From positions 12,373-76,372 of the forward strand of contig CAVXNM010000023.1 in the NCBI GenBank assembly GCA_963763115.1: a stretch of DNA of 64,000 bases. The letters run 5' to 3'. Shown piece after piece: positions 27,556 to 36,184 of this stretch. The notes under the pieces are model-generated. The model did not search any database. It saw only the letters and a program-made list of their open reading frames with translations, and was not told where the DNA came from. The stretch's first letter is position 1. Each line of letters begins with the position of its first letter. This DNA comes from CAVQCA01 sp963763115. Lineage in GTDB: Bacteria; Pseudomonadota; Gammaproteobacteria; UBA9214. A program made the position numbers and the translations under genes.

Positions 27556-27597
27556 GCGATAGCGTGCGTCCAGTTCCATCCCCTGCCGGGCATGGCG

Positions 27598-28227
27598 TCA
27601 CTGCGTGTGTCCGGCGCTCTTCATCATCTCCGACAGTTGCTTTTGCTTCTGCTGAAGCTGCTGTATCAGCTGCTCGACTTGCGGGTCCTTCTCCTTCATC
27701 GCGGTCATGATGTTGTCCATGAACTTCTTCTGCGCGGCCTGTACTTCCGGGTTCTTCATGGCCTCGTTCTGGGCGTTGCGAAAAGCTACCGCCTTTTTCT
27801 GGTACTCGCCGAGCAACGTCTCGCGTTCGTCTTCAGGCGTCTCGCTACTGCGCAGTTTCTCCTCCAGCTTGACGATTTCGTTCATGTCTTCCTTGGCGCT
27901 TTTGCCGCTGCTGCTCATCTTCTCCAAAACGAGGTCACGCAGGGACTGCTCCTCCTTTTTCAACTCGGGATGTGCCTGCAGGGTATCCTGCTGAATCTGT
28001 GTAATCTGTTTCTGCAGTTCCATGTACTCGGCGTGTACATTCTGAATTTCCTGCATCTGCTTGCTTTGCTCGGGCGCAGCCGCCGGCGGATTGCCCTGCG
28101 GCTGGGGGGCTTCCTCCGCCTGCAGCGGCATGGCCACGACAAGGCCGGCGGCGACGGCAAACGGCAGGAACCGGCGGACGTCGGTGAGTCGGGCAAACAG
28201 AGACCTGGGTTGATTGAATCTATTCAT
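27598..28227 (-). CDS. Secreted Gln/Lys-rich coiled-coil protein
   Basis: 209 residues. The N-terminus MNRFNQPRSLFARLTDVRRFLPFAVAAGLVVAMPLQAEE is a signal peptide ending LQA. The mature protein is almost all helix, with long Gln/Glu/Lys coiled-coil stretches (KQMQEIQNVHAEYMELQKQITQIQQD; QVEQLIQQLQQKQKQLSEMM). The start at 28227 is preferred; the longer upstream reading begins before the signal peptide. No enzymatic motif. Possibly a periplasmic chaperone or scaffold of the Spy/OmpH type, but no family assigned. Confidence 0.65.
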   Translation of the reverse strand: MNRFNQPRSLFARLTDVRRFLPFAVAAGLVVAMPLQAEEAPQPQGNPPAAAPEQSKQMQEIQNVHAEYMELQKQITQIQQDTLQAHPELKKEEQSLRDLVLEKMSSSGKSAKEDMNEIVKLEEKLRSSETPEDERETLLGEYQKKAVAFRNAQNEAMKNPEVQAAQKKFMDNIMTAMKEKDPQVEQLIQQLQQKQKQLSEMMKSAGHTQ

Positions 28228-28470
28228 CTGGAAATGCTCCTGGAATGTTGGAATGCAGAAATTGGGGTGCGGCCACGCCGCGAGTTGTTGGAGTATGCGG
28301 TTTTTGTTTGGCGGCAGCATAGCAGCAGATACCGGGTAGCCGTCAACTCCCTTCACCGGATGGCGCTTCCCTCGGACGAAGCGTTACCGCCGGGCATGAT
28401 CTAAAATATAAGAAGTTGGAGGGATTTATCGTCTCGACAGCGCTATGCAGAATCGGTGCGTGTGTGAGTA

Positions 28471-28489
28471 ACCTGTTGTATATACAGGT
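28471..28489. promoter_or_regulatory. lux-box-like palindrome upstream of the HugZ-like gene
   Basis: ACCTGT-N7-ACAGGT, a 19-bp inverted repeat 100 bases before the ATG at 28589. The arms are identical to those of the classical lux box (ACCTGT-N8-ACAGGT), with a spacer one base shorter. It does not fit the LexA box, which needs eight bases between CTGT and ACAG. No LuxR or LuxI gene is in the window. The 361-base gap holds no gene otherwise. Confidence 0.35.
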
Positions 28490-28588
28490 AAACAGCCACA
28501 GAAACACCGGTTTCGACAGCCATAAAGTAGACCAGCGCCAGCGGGATCAATCCATTATATGCAGTCCTGATTACCGGAGTAGAACGAC

Positions 28589-29056
28589 ATGTTATCCCGC
28601 AACCAAATGAAGTCTGATGATTTCCTGCTCCACGAGATGCGTGAGTTCCAATCGGCGTTCCGTTCGGTTCTGATGGCGACGGTGAATCAGGACGGGGTCC
28701 CGGAGGCAAGTTATGCGCCCTATGTGACGGATGATAGAGGCAATTATTACGTGTTCGTCAGCGGATTGGCGCGCCATACCCACGATTTTCAGGAAACCTG
28801 CCACGTCAGCCTGCAGTTCATAGAGAATGAGGACTCGGCTCAGAATCTGTTTGCTCGCCGGCGGCTCACACTGTTGTGCGACGTGTCGGTCATCCCGCGC
28901 GAGAGCCCGGTCCACGAGGAAATACTGGAGTATTTCACGCAAAGTTTCGGCAGATTCGTCAACACCCTGCGGGGCTTGCCTGATTTTCAGCTGTTTCGCT
29001 TGAATCCCCGCAGTGGTCTTTATGTGCGCGGTTTCGGTCAGACGTTCCGTGTATAG
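28589..29056 (+). CDS. HugZ/pyridoxamine-phosphate-oxidase-like family protein
   Basis: 155-residue split-barrel flavin-fold protein. The VLMATVNQDGVPEASYAPYV opening and the following YYVFVSGLARHTHDFQ and VSLQFIENED segments match the HugZ/PNPOx-like haem utilisation proteins. Characterised HugZ members bind and degrade haem; whether this one does is unproven, and the histidines seen here are only candidates. GGAG lies about ten bases upstream. Located after the lux-box-like palindrome and before a tiny membrane peptide gene. Confidence 0.75.
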   Translation: MLSRNQMKSDDFLLHEMREFQSAFRSVLMATVNQDGVPEASYAPYVTDDRGNYYVFVSGLARHTHDFQETCHVSLQFIENEDSAQNLFARRRLTLLCDVSVIPRESPVHEEILEYFTQSFGRFVNTLRGLPDFQLFRLNPRSGLYVRGFGQTFRV

Positions 29057-29258
29057 TGGTCGATGTTCAACGGCCTCGCGAACAAACGGTGCTGGAAGAC
29101 GTACACCGTACCGGCGCATGTCTGCTTGCCCCGGGTAAAATATGTACTAGGCTGATAGTTATGCCCGCATTCCCGCCGCTCGATGCTGCAAGCAGGGGTG
29201 GTTCGATTATCGATGGCTCCAGTCAGGGAATTGCGCTGTCGTCGCCAAGGAGGCTGCG

Positions 29259-29357
29259 ATGATTGATACGTTCCGTGCTTTTCTGTATGGGGTCCTGATC
29301 CTGGTTAGCGCACTGATTCCACCCGTTGTTTCCCTGATTCAGCAATTAAAAAGTTGA
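29259..29357 (+). CDS. Very small membrane peptide
   Basis: 32 residues: MIDTFRAFLYGVLILVSALIPPVVSLIQQLKS, spanning the membrane once, with a Pro-Pro pair in the middle of the hydrophobic run. It is supported by an AAGGAGG Shine-Dalgarno sequence five bases before the ATG, one of the best ribosome sites in the window. Too short for most gene finders. A similar hydrophobic peptide with an IPP motif can be read at 49314. Confidence 0.5.
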   Translation: MIDTFRAFLYGVLILVSALIPPVVSLIQQLKS

Positions 29358-29433
29358 TCGCGATACGTTTACGACGCGCGTAGCAAATCAGCTCTTTAGA
29401 CGGCGGTGTGTCATCGCCGCGCTGTCAGCCGCG

Positions 29434-29958
29434 ATGCTACTCGCCGCCTGCGGACCGCTGTTGATCAGGAACGAGGCAACCCGCGACTATGTCCCGCTGC
29501 GTAACGCCAGCCTTGAACTGCACCGGGAGGTCGTTGTTCCACCCGATAGGGGACGCGTGTTTTTCCAGAAAGGGGTGGTGCAGCCGGGGATCAACGAATA
29601 CCGGCCGCACTGCGAGCTGACGATCAGGCAGCTGGTCGACCGGCCGCAGACGATTCAGGCCGACCACTTCACTGTCGAGCGGGTCTCGGCCGACATCGTG
29701 CATGTGGTCACCTCGGGAGATGTCGTGGTGGCGGTGAACGCGGTGTTCCAGCTCACCAGCGGCGGCGGTGACGGCGGGGGTGATGGCGAGGGCAGGCTGA
29801 TGAAGGTTTATACCCTTTACCTGCACTCCGATAGGCAGCCGGAGGTGCTTTCCCTCGTCTGTGGCGGGGCCTTCAACCTTCCGGCGCTGGCCACAAGACC
29901 CAGCCTCCAGGATATCGAGACCGCCCTGGGGGACTATGCGACACTTGAGCTGCATTGA
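29434..29958 (+). CDS. Hypothetical lipoprotein with unclear start
   Basis: 174 residues from ATG 29434, opening with MLLAACG, a lipobox with the lipidated cysteine at position 6. That is too short a signal. In the same frame upstream, without any ATG, GTG or TTG, the sequence reads RRRCVIAALSAAMLLAACG, a proper lipoprotein signal, so the true start was probably lost to a small upstream indel or uses a rare codon. The rest is a soluble, strand-rich periplasmic domain with a Gly/Asp-rich loop. No family recognised. Confidence 0.6.
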   Translation: MLLAACGPLLIRNEATRDYVPLRNASLELHREVVVPPDRGRVFFQKGVVQPGINEYRPHCELTIRQLVDRPQTIQADHFTVERVSADIVHVVTSGDVVVAVNAVFQLTSGGGDGGGDGEGRLMKVYTLYLHSDRQPEVLSLVCGGAFNLPALATRPSLQDIETALGDYATLELH

Positions 29959-30006
29959 GGGCGCGCCACAGTTGGCGGGGTAGCCTCGAAACCACGAGCC
30001 TTCCGC

Positions 30007-30210
30007 TTACCAGAAATACCTCGCTTCGACATAGCCGAACCGGCCTGCCGAGGTGATCGGGTTGCCCACCGCGACATCGCCATCATTGACACGGTTCATC
30101 CCGGCCAGGTGGTCGTGGTAATTCCTGTCGAACAGGTTCTCGATGCCTCCGCGCAGCTGCCACTCGCTGTCTGACCACTGAAAACCAGAGGGCGTGGTTT
30201 GCGACCCGAC
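30007..30210 (-). pseudogene. C-terminal remnant of a TonB-dependent receptor
   Basis: Read on the minus strand, an open frame gives WQLRGGIENLFDRNYHDH, then NPITSAGRFGYVEARYFW and a stop. LxxGIENLFDxxYxxH and the terminal aromatic residue are hallmarks of the last strands of TonB-dependent outer-membrane receptors. Only the last 65 or so codons are present; no plug or upstream barrel follows in this direction, where unrelated sequence begins near 30210. A decayed receptor or a relic of a rearrangement. Confidence 0.7.
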
Positions 30211-30330
30211 TCGCGGAAAATTTCCACAGCGCCTCTCCCCATAAATTCATTTATTTTATAAACTATTGTAACCTTTGGGTCACCCTATCGATGGGGTGTT
30301 GACAGGATCCGTTGGTGAAGAGGCTTAACG

Positions 30331-30657
30331 ATGAAAACACTAGCGAGCATCATTTTGACCGCGATCGTCGCCGGGGCCGGCGCCGTTGGCTGGACGAGTG
30401 CCTACGCCTGGTGGAGCGACGACCATGACGACTATTATTACGACCGTCCCTGGCGCGGAGGTCACTGGTATGGACGCTACCCGGGCTACGGCTGGGGCGG
30501 ATATCCCGGCTACGGCTGGGGTGGCTACGGCTGGGGCGGCTATCCCGGCTACGGATGGGGCGGATATCCCGGTTACGGCGGTTCTCCGATAATCCGTATC
30601 ATTACCGCACCGGTGGCGCCTGATTCTGACGATAGCGACACTACCATCGTACATTGA
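30331..30657 (+). CDS. Sulfur-globule-like Gly/Tyr/Trp-rich secreted protein
   Basis: 108 residues. A signal peptide (about 1-26, ending SAYA) is followed by an acidic Trp/Tyr segment and then a tandem GGYPGYGW-type repeat running over about residues 46-84. The tail is hydrophobic then acidic (IIRIITAPVAPDSDDSD). Exported, highly Gly/Tyr/Trp-rich small proteins of this kind are known as envelope proteins of extracytoplasmic sulfur globules in Chromatiales. Composition alone also fits other Gly-rich wall proteins, so the assignment is probable, not proven. A TTGACA at 30299 could contribute to its promoter. Confidence 0.6.
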   Translation: MKTLASIILTAIVAGAGAVGWTSAYAWWSDDHDDYYYDRPWRGGHWYGRYPGYGWGGYPGYGWGGYGWGGYPGYGWGGYPGYGGSPIIRIITAPVAPDSDDSDTTIVH

Positions 30658-30860
30658 CGCGCCGGCAGCACGCGTGGCATGGGCATTGCTGATCGTGGCA
30701 GGATCTGGAGATGAGGGATGCACGGGCTCCGTCTAGAAGGACAAACCGGATTAACCGCCAGCGCGAACGACCGATAAGCGATCCCGGTGCCGTGACCGGA
30801 TGGGCCTATCCGCAGGACGCTGCTCGCGCCACACGTCCGTTTTCAACCCCGGATAAGGCA

Positions 30861-31628
30861 ATGGACATTGACTGGAATCACACGGTAGCCGCGGTATGGC
30901 GTCAACACCGGGAGCGTTTGCATCCGGTCACCGCGGTCGATCCGGTGAGGCTCGACGGTCTGATCGGCATCGACCGGCAAAAGCGCGAGCTGGCGGTCAA
31001 CACGGAGCGATTCCTGTCGTGCAAACCGGCCAATAATGCCCTCTTGTGGGGCTCCCGGGGGACGGGCAAGTCCTCGCTCATCAAGGCTATGCTGAACGAG
31101 TATCATTCCCGCGGCCTGCGTCTGATCGAGATCTACCGGGACGATCTGCGGCATCTGCCTGAGCTCGTCGATGACATCCGCGAACTCCCGCAGCGGTTTA
31201 TCGTGTATACCGACGATTTTTCCTTCGAAGCCAACGAGAATTCCTACGTGGCCCTGAAAAGCATACTGGAAGGTTCGATCGAGCGGCCACCCGGAAATGT
31301 CCTGTTGTATGCCACCTCGAATCGCCGACATCTGCTCCCCGAGTACCAGACGGACAACGAGGAGACGCGGCTGGTCGAGGGCGAACTGCACTATTCCGAT
31401 GCGGTGGAGGAGAAGCTGTCGCTGTCTGACCGCTTCGGGCTCTGGCTGTCGTTCTACCAGCCTGACCTGCGCGGCTATCTGGCGATCGTGGACAGCTACT
31501 TCCCTCACTACCCGGGGGACCGCGAGGCGCTGCACGAGGCTGCGCGAGTGTTCGCCCTGTCCCGTGCCTCCAGAAGCGGGCGCACGGCCTGGCAGTTCTA
31601 CAACGCCTGGTCCGGTCAGGAGGGCTGA
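30861..31628 (+). CDS. DUF815 family ATPase
   Basis: 255-residue AAA-like P-loop protein of the DUF815 family. The Walker A loop GSRGTGKSS lies at residues 64-72, a Walker-B-like FIVYTDDFSF follows near 115-124, and YATSNRRHLLPEY is the sensor-type region. The family is widespread in proteobacteria, and its role is unknown. The start at 30861 is preferred because longer readings begin in the preceding gap and AAGG lies just before this ATG. Between two decayed fragments but itself intact. Confidence 0.85.
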   Translation: MDIDWNHTVAAVWRQHRERLHPVTAVDPVRLDGLIGIDRQKRELAVNTERFLSCKPANNALLWGSRGTGKSSLIKAMLNEYHSRGLRLIEIYRDDLRHLPELVDDIRELPQRFIVYTDDFSFEANENSYVALKSILEGSIERPPGNVLLYATSNRRHLLPEYQTDNEETRLVEGELHYSDAVEEKLSLSDRFGLWLSFYQPDLRGYLAIVDSYFPHYPGDREALHEAARVFALSRASRSGRTAWQFYNAWSGQEG

Positions 31629-31662
31629 GACGCCCCGTTCGGTGTTGTATTCAGCTCCCCCC

Positions 31663-31830
31663 CTGACGCCGTTCTCAATCCACTTGCGAATCCGGTTCGA
31701 GTCCCCGAATGGCGTCAGCTTGCCAAAGGAATTGAGCAGCACGATCACAAGGGACTGGCCGGTGATACTGGCCTGCATCTCCGGCGAGTAATGAGGCCAT
31801 CAGGCAGCAGAGCAGGGGCGGCTTTTTCAT
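31663..31830 (-). pseudogene. Internally deleted remnant of a PBP7-type D,D-endopeptidase gene
   Basis: On the minus strand an ATG at 31830 starts MKKPPLLCCLMASLLAGDA, a signal peptide. In the next frame follows MQASITGQSLVIVLLNSFGKL and TPFGDSNRIRKWIENG. The latter is nearly identical to the C-terminus of the intact pbpG-like gene at 56134 (IVLLNSYGKLTPFGDSNRIRKWIEHG). The whole catalytic part between signal peptide and tail is missing, so this is a deletion derivative or decayed duplicate. Confidence 0.7.
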
Positions 31831-32110
31831 GGTCCACGGGTCCGGTAGTGACGACAGGTGCGAACTTTGGACCGGCCTCATCCCGATTGCAATCCGCCGG
31901 AATGACACAGACCTGTTGATGACCATTTCGTGTTTTTCCGCGTGCTTCCATGCTGGAGCGATGTCGACAGGAACGCCGCCCGTTAGGCAAGCACCCTACC
32001 GATCGGACAGCGTTTACCCTCAATTCGTTTTATGAGTTAATCACAGGCTGTCCATTTTTCAGGCGGCGCATTCCACGCCGCGCCATCAGGATTACCGGAG
32101 TACCCCCACC

Positions 32111-33279
32111 ATGACATCGGGCCCGAGACAGATCGTCACGCCCTTTCGACCCATTCCACTCGATGTGCCGAAGGGCATGGCGCCGAACGAGTTCTTCAAC
32201 AGCACCGAAAACCTCAACGACCTGGCGCACAACAACGGGCTGCTGACCAACCCGGAGAACCTGCTGCTCTACCGCAAGGCGCTGGGCCACAGCAACACCT
32301 TCGATACCTCGATCATCTACAACACCTCGAACGGCATTCTGAACCCGCTGGGGCGACCGGTGCGCCGCACCCAGGTGCCGGACAACGTGAGGCATGTGTG
32401 GAACCGCATGAACCAGATCATCATCGACTACATGCTGGAGCGCTATCCCGATCCGGAGAGCGCACCTGGTGCTGGCGGGCGAGGCGAGCCTGGATGCCAC
32501 CTGGCCGCTGACCTCCCCGGGCGTGCCCAGCATCCGCATGCTGCACAACCATTTCATGGTCTTCGGCAAGGACGAACTGCGCAACGCCGAACTGGCCGAT
32601 CCCCAGAATCCCAACCTCACCGACGGCGGCCAGCACAGCCTGTTCGAGGCCTACATGCACGATGTCTATCGCGAGTTCTTCGACAAGGCGCTGCGACCTG
32701 GAGATCCTCTGGCCGGTGGGCGAGGCGGCCTCGCGTCTCGAACTGACCGGCTATCCGCAGGGCCTGCCGAGCTGGGAGATACAGGGCGGGGTCGCGGCGC
32801 TCGAGGATGTCCGCTTCTGGCGGGAGTACGACGAGATCCTCAAGGGCTTCATCGATTTCTACCGCACCTTCTTCAGCCAGGTCTCGACCCGCAACGCGCC
32901 GATGCTGGACGATGTGTATTTTCCGGAGCAGGTCGAGAGCGTGCTGCTGTTCAACAACGACTTCCTGAAGACGGCGAAGAAGGTGCGCGACCACTGCATC
33001 ATCGATGCCGCCTACGCCAATGCCATCCGCTGGCAGCCGGCCTTCAAGCAGCTGATCTACCGCAACGATGCGGGCAAGCTGATCGTCACCATCAGCCAGA
33101 ATTCCATCGGCAATGCCATCACCGAGCTGCTCGGCGTGGTGGTCAAGCGCGTGCCGGATGCCGCGGTCTACGAGCGCTTCGAACCGGCGCTGATCGAGCA
33201 GCTGCTCGAGGTGCGTCGCCGCCTGGTCGAGGCGGACCTTGGCAATGGCATCGAAACGGCCTACTGGCCGACGGAGTGA
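32111..33279 (+). CDS. Unknown conserved-looking protein broken by two frameshifts
   Basis: Three consecutive open segments in different frames add up to one protein of about 389 residues. The first runs MTSGPRQIVTPFRPIPL... to ERYPDPE, the second from HLVLAGEASLDATWPL to REFFDKA, and the third from DLEILWPVGEAASRLEL to the stop after AYWPTE. The joins need one base removed at about 32456-32463 and one at 32691-32700. Each segment has coding-like composition and no internal redundancy, so an intact ancestor is likely. GGAG lies about eleven bases before the start. No family recognised; it looks soluble and mostly helical. Confidence 0.65.
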
Positions 33280-33424
33280 GGCAGGTCAGGAAAGGGACGC
33301 GCACGACGGCATGCGCGGCACTCTCATCGAGCTTGCGAAGCCCAACACATCACCCCACAATCCGACTTGAGTGCATCGGTCGCACAGGTCCGTGTGACCG
33401 CAACCCGAATAAGGAGATCGAATA

Positions 33425-34351
33425 ATGGGCTTTCAGGAATTCGTCATACTGCTGTTGATCCTCGCCGTTGTGCTGGTGTTCATGGGTGTCAAGTCCGTGC
33501 CCCAGGGCATGGAGTTCACGGTAGAACGGTTCGGACGTTACACCCGGACGCTCCGTCCCGGCCTGAATCTTATCGCCCCGATCATCGATCGCATCGGCCA
33601 CAAGCTGAACATGATGGAGCAGGTGCTCGACGTGCCCTCCCAGGAAGTCATCACCCGCGACAATGCGATGGTGACGGTCGACGGCGTGGTGTTTTTCCAG
33701 GTCCTTGATGCCGCCAAGGCCGCCTACGAGGTCAGCCAGCTGCAACTGGCAATTCTTAACCTCACCATGACCAATATACGAACAGTGATGGGCTCGATGG
33801 ATCTCGATGAATTGCTTTCGCAGCGCGACAAGATCAATGCCCAGCTGTTGCATGTCGTCGACGACGCCACTACCCCCTGGGGCGTGAAAGTCACGCGCAT
33901 CGAGATCAAGGACATCACCCCGCCGCGTGATCTGGTCGATTCCATGGCCCGGCAGATGAAGGCCGAGCGTGAGAAGCGCGCGAACATTCTGGAGGCCGAG
34001 GGCTTCCGGCAATCCGCCATCCTCAAGGCCGAAGGCGAGAAACAGGGCGCCATCCTCGAAGCCGAGGGACGCCGCGAAGCGGCCTTCCGCGATGCCGAGG
34101 CGCGCGAACGCGCGGCCGAAGCCGAGGCCCGCGCCACCCAGGTGGTGTCCGAGTCCATCTCCAAGGGTGATGTCAATGCCCTCAATTATTTCGTCGCCCT
34201 GAAATACACCGACGCCCTGCAGGCCGTCGCCAGCGCACCGAACCAGAAACTCGTACTCATGCCCCTGGAGGCCGCCAACGTCATCGGCGCCGTCGGCGGC
34301 ATCGCGGAACTGTTCAGGGACGCGCTCAGGCAGAAAGGAGCGACCGGCTGA
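33425..34351 (+). CDS. qmcA: SPFH/band-7 protein QmcA (paraslipin)
   Basis: 308 residues. A single N-terminal membrane helix (about 5-22) precedes an SPFH domain (VPQGMEFTVERFGRYTRTLRPGLNLIAPIIDRI) and a long Glu/Ala/Arg helix (ILEAEGFRQSAILKAEGEKQGAILEAEGRREA) that drives oligomerisation. QmcA-type proteins form membrane microdomain assemblies. The next gene, an NfeD-like protein, overlaps it by one base, the standard pairing for this family. AAGGAG precedes the start. Intact. Confidence 0.9.
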   Translation: MGFQEFVILLLILAVVLVFMGVKSVPQGMEFTVERFGRYTRTLRPGLNLIAPIIDRIGHKLNMMEQVLDVPSQEVITRDNAMVTVDGVVFFQVLDAAKAAYEVSQLQLAILNLTMTNIRTVMGSMDLDELLSQRDKINAQLLHVVDDATTPWGVKVTRIEIKDITPPRDLVDSMARQMKAEREKRANILEAEGFRQSAILKAEGEKQGAILEAEGRREAAFRDAEARERAAEAEARATQVVSESISKGDVNALNYFVALKYTDALQAVASAPNQKLVLMPLEAANVIGAVGGIAELFRDALRQKGATG

Positions 34352-34791
34352 TGCTGCAGCACCTGACCTACTGGCACTGGTTCATCCTTGCGGCGACCCT
34401 CATCATCCTTGAAGTTTTCGCGCCCGGCGCCTTCATGCTCTGGATCGGCATCGCCGCCGGCGTGGTGGGCACCGTGTTGTACTTCGTGCCGGCGCTGACC
34501 TGGGAATACCAGTTCATCCTGTTCTCGATTGCCTCTGTCGGCTCCATCCTCGCGTGGCGCGGTTACCGTGCGTCGCATCCGGTCATCACGGACGAACCCA
34601 CCCTCAACCGTCGCGGCGCTCAATACATCGGCCGTGTGTTCACGCTCGAGGCTGCCATTGTCAACGGCATCGGCAAGATTCGCGTCGACGACTCGACCTG
34701 GAAGATCGAAGGCGCGGATTGCCCGGCGGGCACGAAAGTCAGGGTAGCGGGGATCGAGAATACGGTGCTGAAGGTGGAAGTAGCGGGTTGA
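34351..34791 (+). CDS. NfeD-like membrane protein (YbbK type)
   Basis: 146 residues: two membrane segments in the first 75 residues (FILAATLIILEVFAPGAFMLWIGIAAGVV; YQFILFSIASVGSILAW), then an OB-fold domain (RGAQYIGRVFTLEAAIVNGIGKIRVDDSTWKI). This is the short NfeD class that accompanies QmcA-type stomatin homologues and probably shapes their membrane assemblies. It overlaps qmcA by one base (ATGCTGCAG begins at the final A of TGA). Confidence 0.88.
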   Translation: MLQHLTYWHWFILAATLIILEVFAPGAFMLWIGIAAGVVGTVLYFVPALTWEYQFILFSIASVGSILAWRGYRASHPVITDEPTLNRRGAQYIGRVFTLEAAIVNGIGKIRVDDSTWKIEGADCPAGTKVRVAGIENTVLKVEVAG

Positions 34792-34810
34792 ATAGCGTCT
34801 CTGGCACGGG

Positions 34811-35953
34811 CTAGTTGGTTGCGCTTGTGCCGGCGGAAGCCGCGCGCTGATCCGGCTCTTCCTTCTCGTATTCCACCGGCGCCCAGGGCGGGGTGCTGGA
34901 TACCCGGGGCGCTTTCGCCAGCAGCTCGGCGAGTTCCGGACTCCCGGCGGTGATGGGCACCGGTATGCCGCGGGCCTCGCGGGCGACGATTTCGGCTTTT
35001 TCCCAGTTTACCTCGCCAGGCGAATCAGCCGCTTTTGTCGTGACCGCCTTTCCCATGGGTTTCAGGCTGCCGTTCCAGCGTTTGGTGTCCTCGGAAAGCG
35101 GCTGATGAACCTCCAGGTACAGTTGACCATTGCGCCATCCGGCCAGATAGGGTTCGTTGATGATGCGCACCGGCGTTCCCACCGGGACCTCGGGGAACAG
35201 CCGGGCAATGTCCTCGGGGTAGAGCCGAATGCAGCCATGGCTGACCCGAAGGCCCACGCCCCAGGGTTTGTTGGTTCCGTGAATAAGGTAGCTCGGAAGA
35301 CTGAGGCGCATCGCGAAATCGCCGAGCGGGTTGTCGGGCCCCGGTGGCACAACGGGTGGCAGGGGATCACCCTGTTCGGCGTGTTCCCTGCGCACCGATT
35401 CGGGCACCGTCCAGGCAGGATTCGCGATCTTCTGCGTGATATTCGCTGTACCCAGCGGGGTTTCCCAGCCCTCACGGCCTATGCCCATGGGGTGAGTGAT
35501 GACCTCGGCGGGCTTGTCCGGCGCGGGTTTCGGGTAGTAGAAAAGCCGCATGGAAGCGAGGTTCAGCACCAGTCCCTCGCGCGTTCCGCCCGGGAGCACG
35601 AACAGCGTGGGCAGCACCACCTGCGTGTCCTTGCCCGGCAGCCAGGGGTCGACACCCGGATTCGCGGCGATAATCTCCTCGTATCCCAGGTCGTAGCGGC
35701 GGGCGATATCGGCGAGTGTGTCCTCGTAACGTGAGATGGCGACCTGCAGCTTACCGACGATATCGGTTCCTTCCGGTGGCAGCGGGAAGCGGTCGCTCGG
35801 CGCGGGCGCCGGCGTCCAGGCGTGACGCCAGTCGGACAAGCCGGCGCAGCCGGACAGAAAGAGGACGGTGAGGAACACCGCGGTCGCGGCGCTCAGGAAA
35901 CGGAACTCGCAAGGTGGCCTGGATGGGTGCATGATGCCAAGCATGAAGGGCAA
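34811..35953 (-). CDS. L,D-transpeptidase (YkuD/ErfK type) lipoprotein
   Basis: 380 residues. The signal region ends at the lipobox LSGC with the lipidated Cys at 36 (from the first ATG; ATGs at 35944 and 35932 are alternatives). A LysM-type domain (residues 66-115, DTLADIARRYDLGYEEIIAANPG) is followed by the YkuD catalytic domain, with H239-G-C241 in the SHGCIRLYPED motif. These enzymes make 3-3 peptidoglycan crosslinks or attach lipoprotein to the wall. Convergent with the qmcA operon. Confidence 0.9.
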   Translation of the reverse strand: MPFMLGIMHPSRPPCEFRFLSAATAVFLTVLFLSGCAGLSDWRHAWTPAPAPSDRFPLPPEGTDIVGKLQVAISRYEDTLADIARRYDLGYEEIIAANPGVDPWLPGKDTQVVLPTLFVLPGGTREGLVLNLASMRLFYYPKPAPDKPAEVITHPMGIGREGWETPLGTANITQKIANPAWTVPESVRREHAEQGDPLPPVVPPGPDNPLGDFAMRLSLPSYLIHGTNKPWGVGLRVSHGCIRLYPEDIARLFPEVPVGTPVRIINEPYLAGWRNGQLYLEVHQPLSEDTKRWNGSLKPMGKAVTTKAADSPGEVNWEKAEIVAREARGIPVPITAGSPELAELLAKAPRVSSTPPWAPVEYEKEEPDQRAASAGTSATN

Positions 35954-36184
35954 CTGGCCGGTTTGTAAAGAGTGTGTGCCGATGGTGCCTGCCGCTGACC
36001 TTTTTCGGTCGGTTCATGGCTGCCTGCCGCATTCGGTCTTGAACAAGAATCGCTAACCGGTCAGGAGCAGACATTCCTTGCACACATGGGAACTGTGCTG
36101 GTGAAGGTCTGACTGGCCCGTTGCCCCGGCCCCTTGTACATGCCATGCACTCTGTTGGGAGTGGTTTGTGATGGACACTGGCTA

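Noticed and set aside
28471..28489. LexA (SOS) box
   Set aside because: CTGT and ACAG are seven bases apart, whereas the gammaproteobacterial LexA box has eight.
30470..30580. Short direct repeats that could pass for a CRISPR or minisatellite
   Set aside because: They are the in-frame GGYPGYGW codon repeats of the sulfur-globule-like protein, without unique spacers.
31693..31704. GGTTCGAGTCC, resembling a tRNA T-loop
   Set aside because: It lies inside the PBP7-like remnant, where it encodes the DSNRIR stretch on the other strand. No acceptor, D or anticodon stem can be folded around it.
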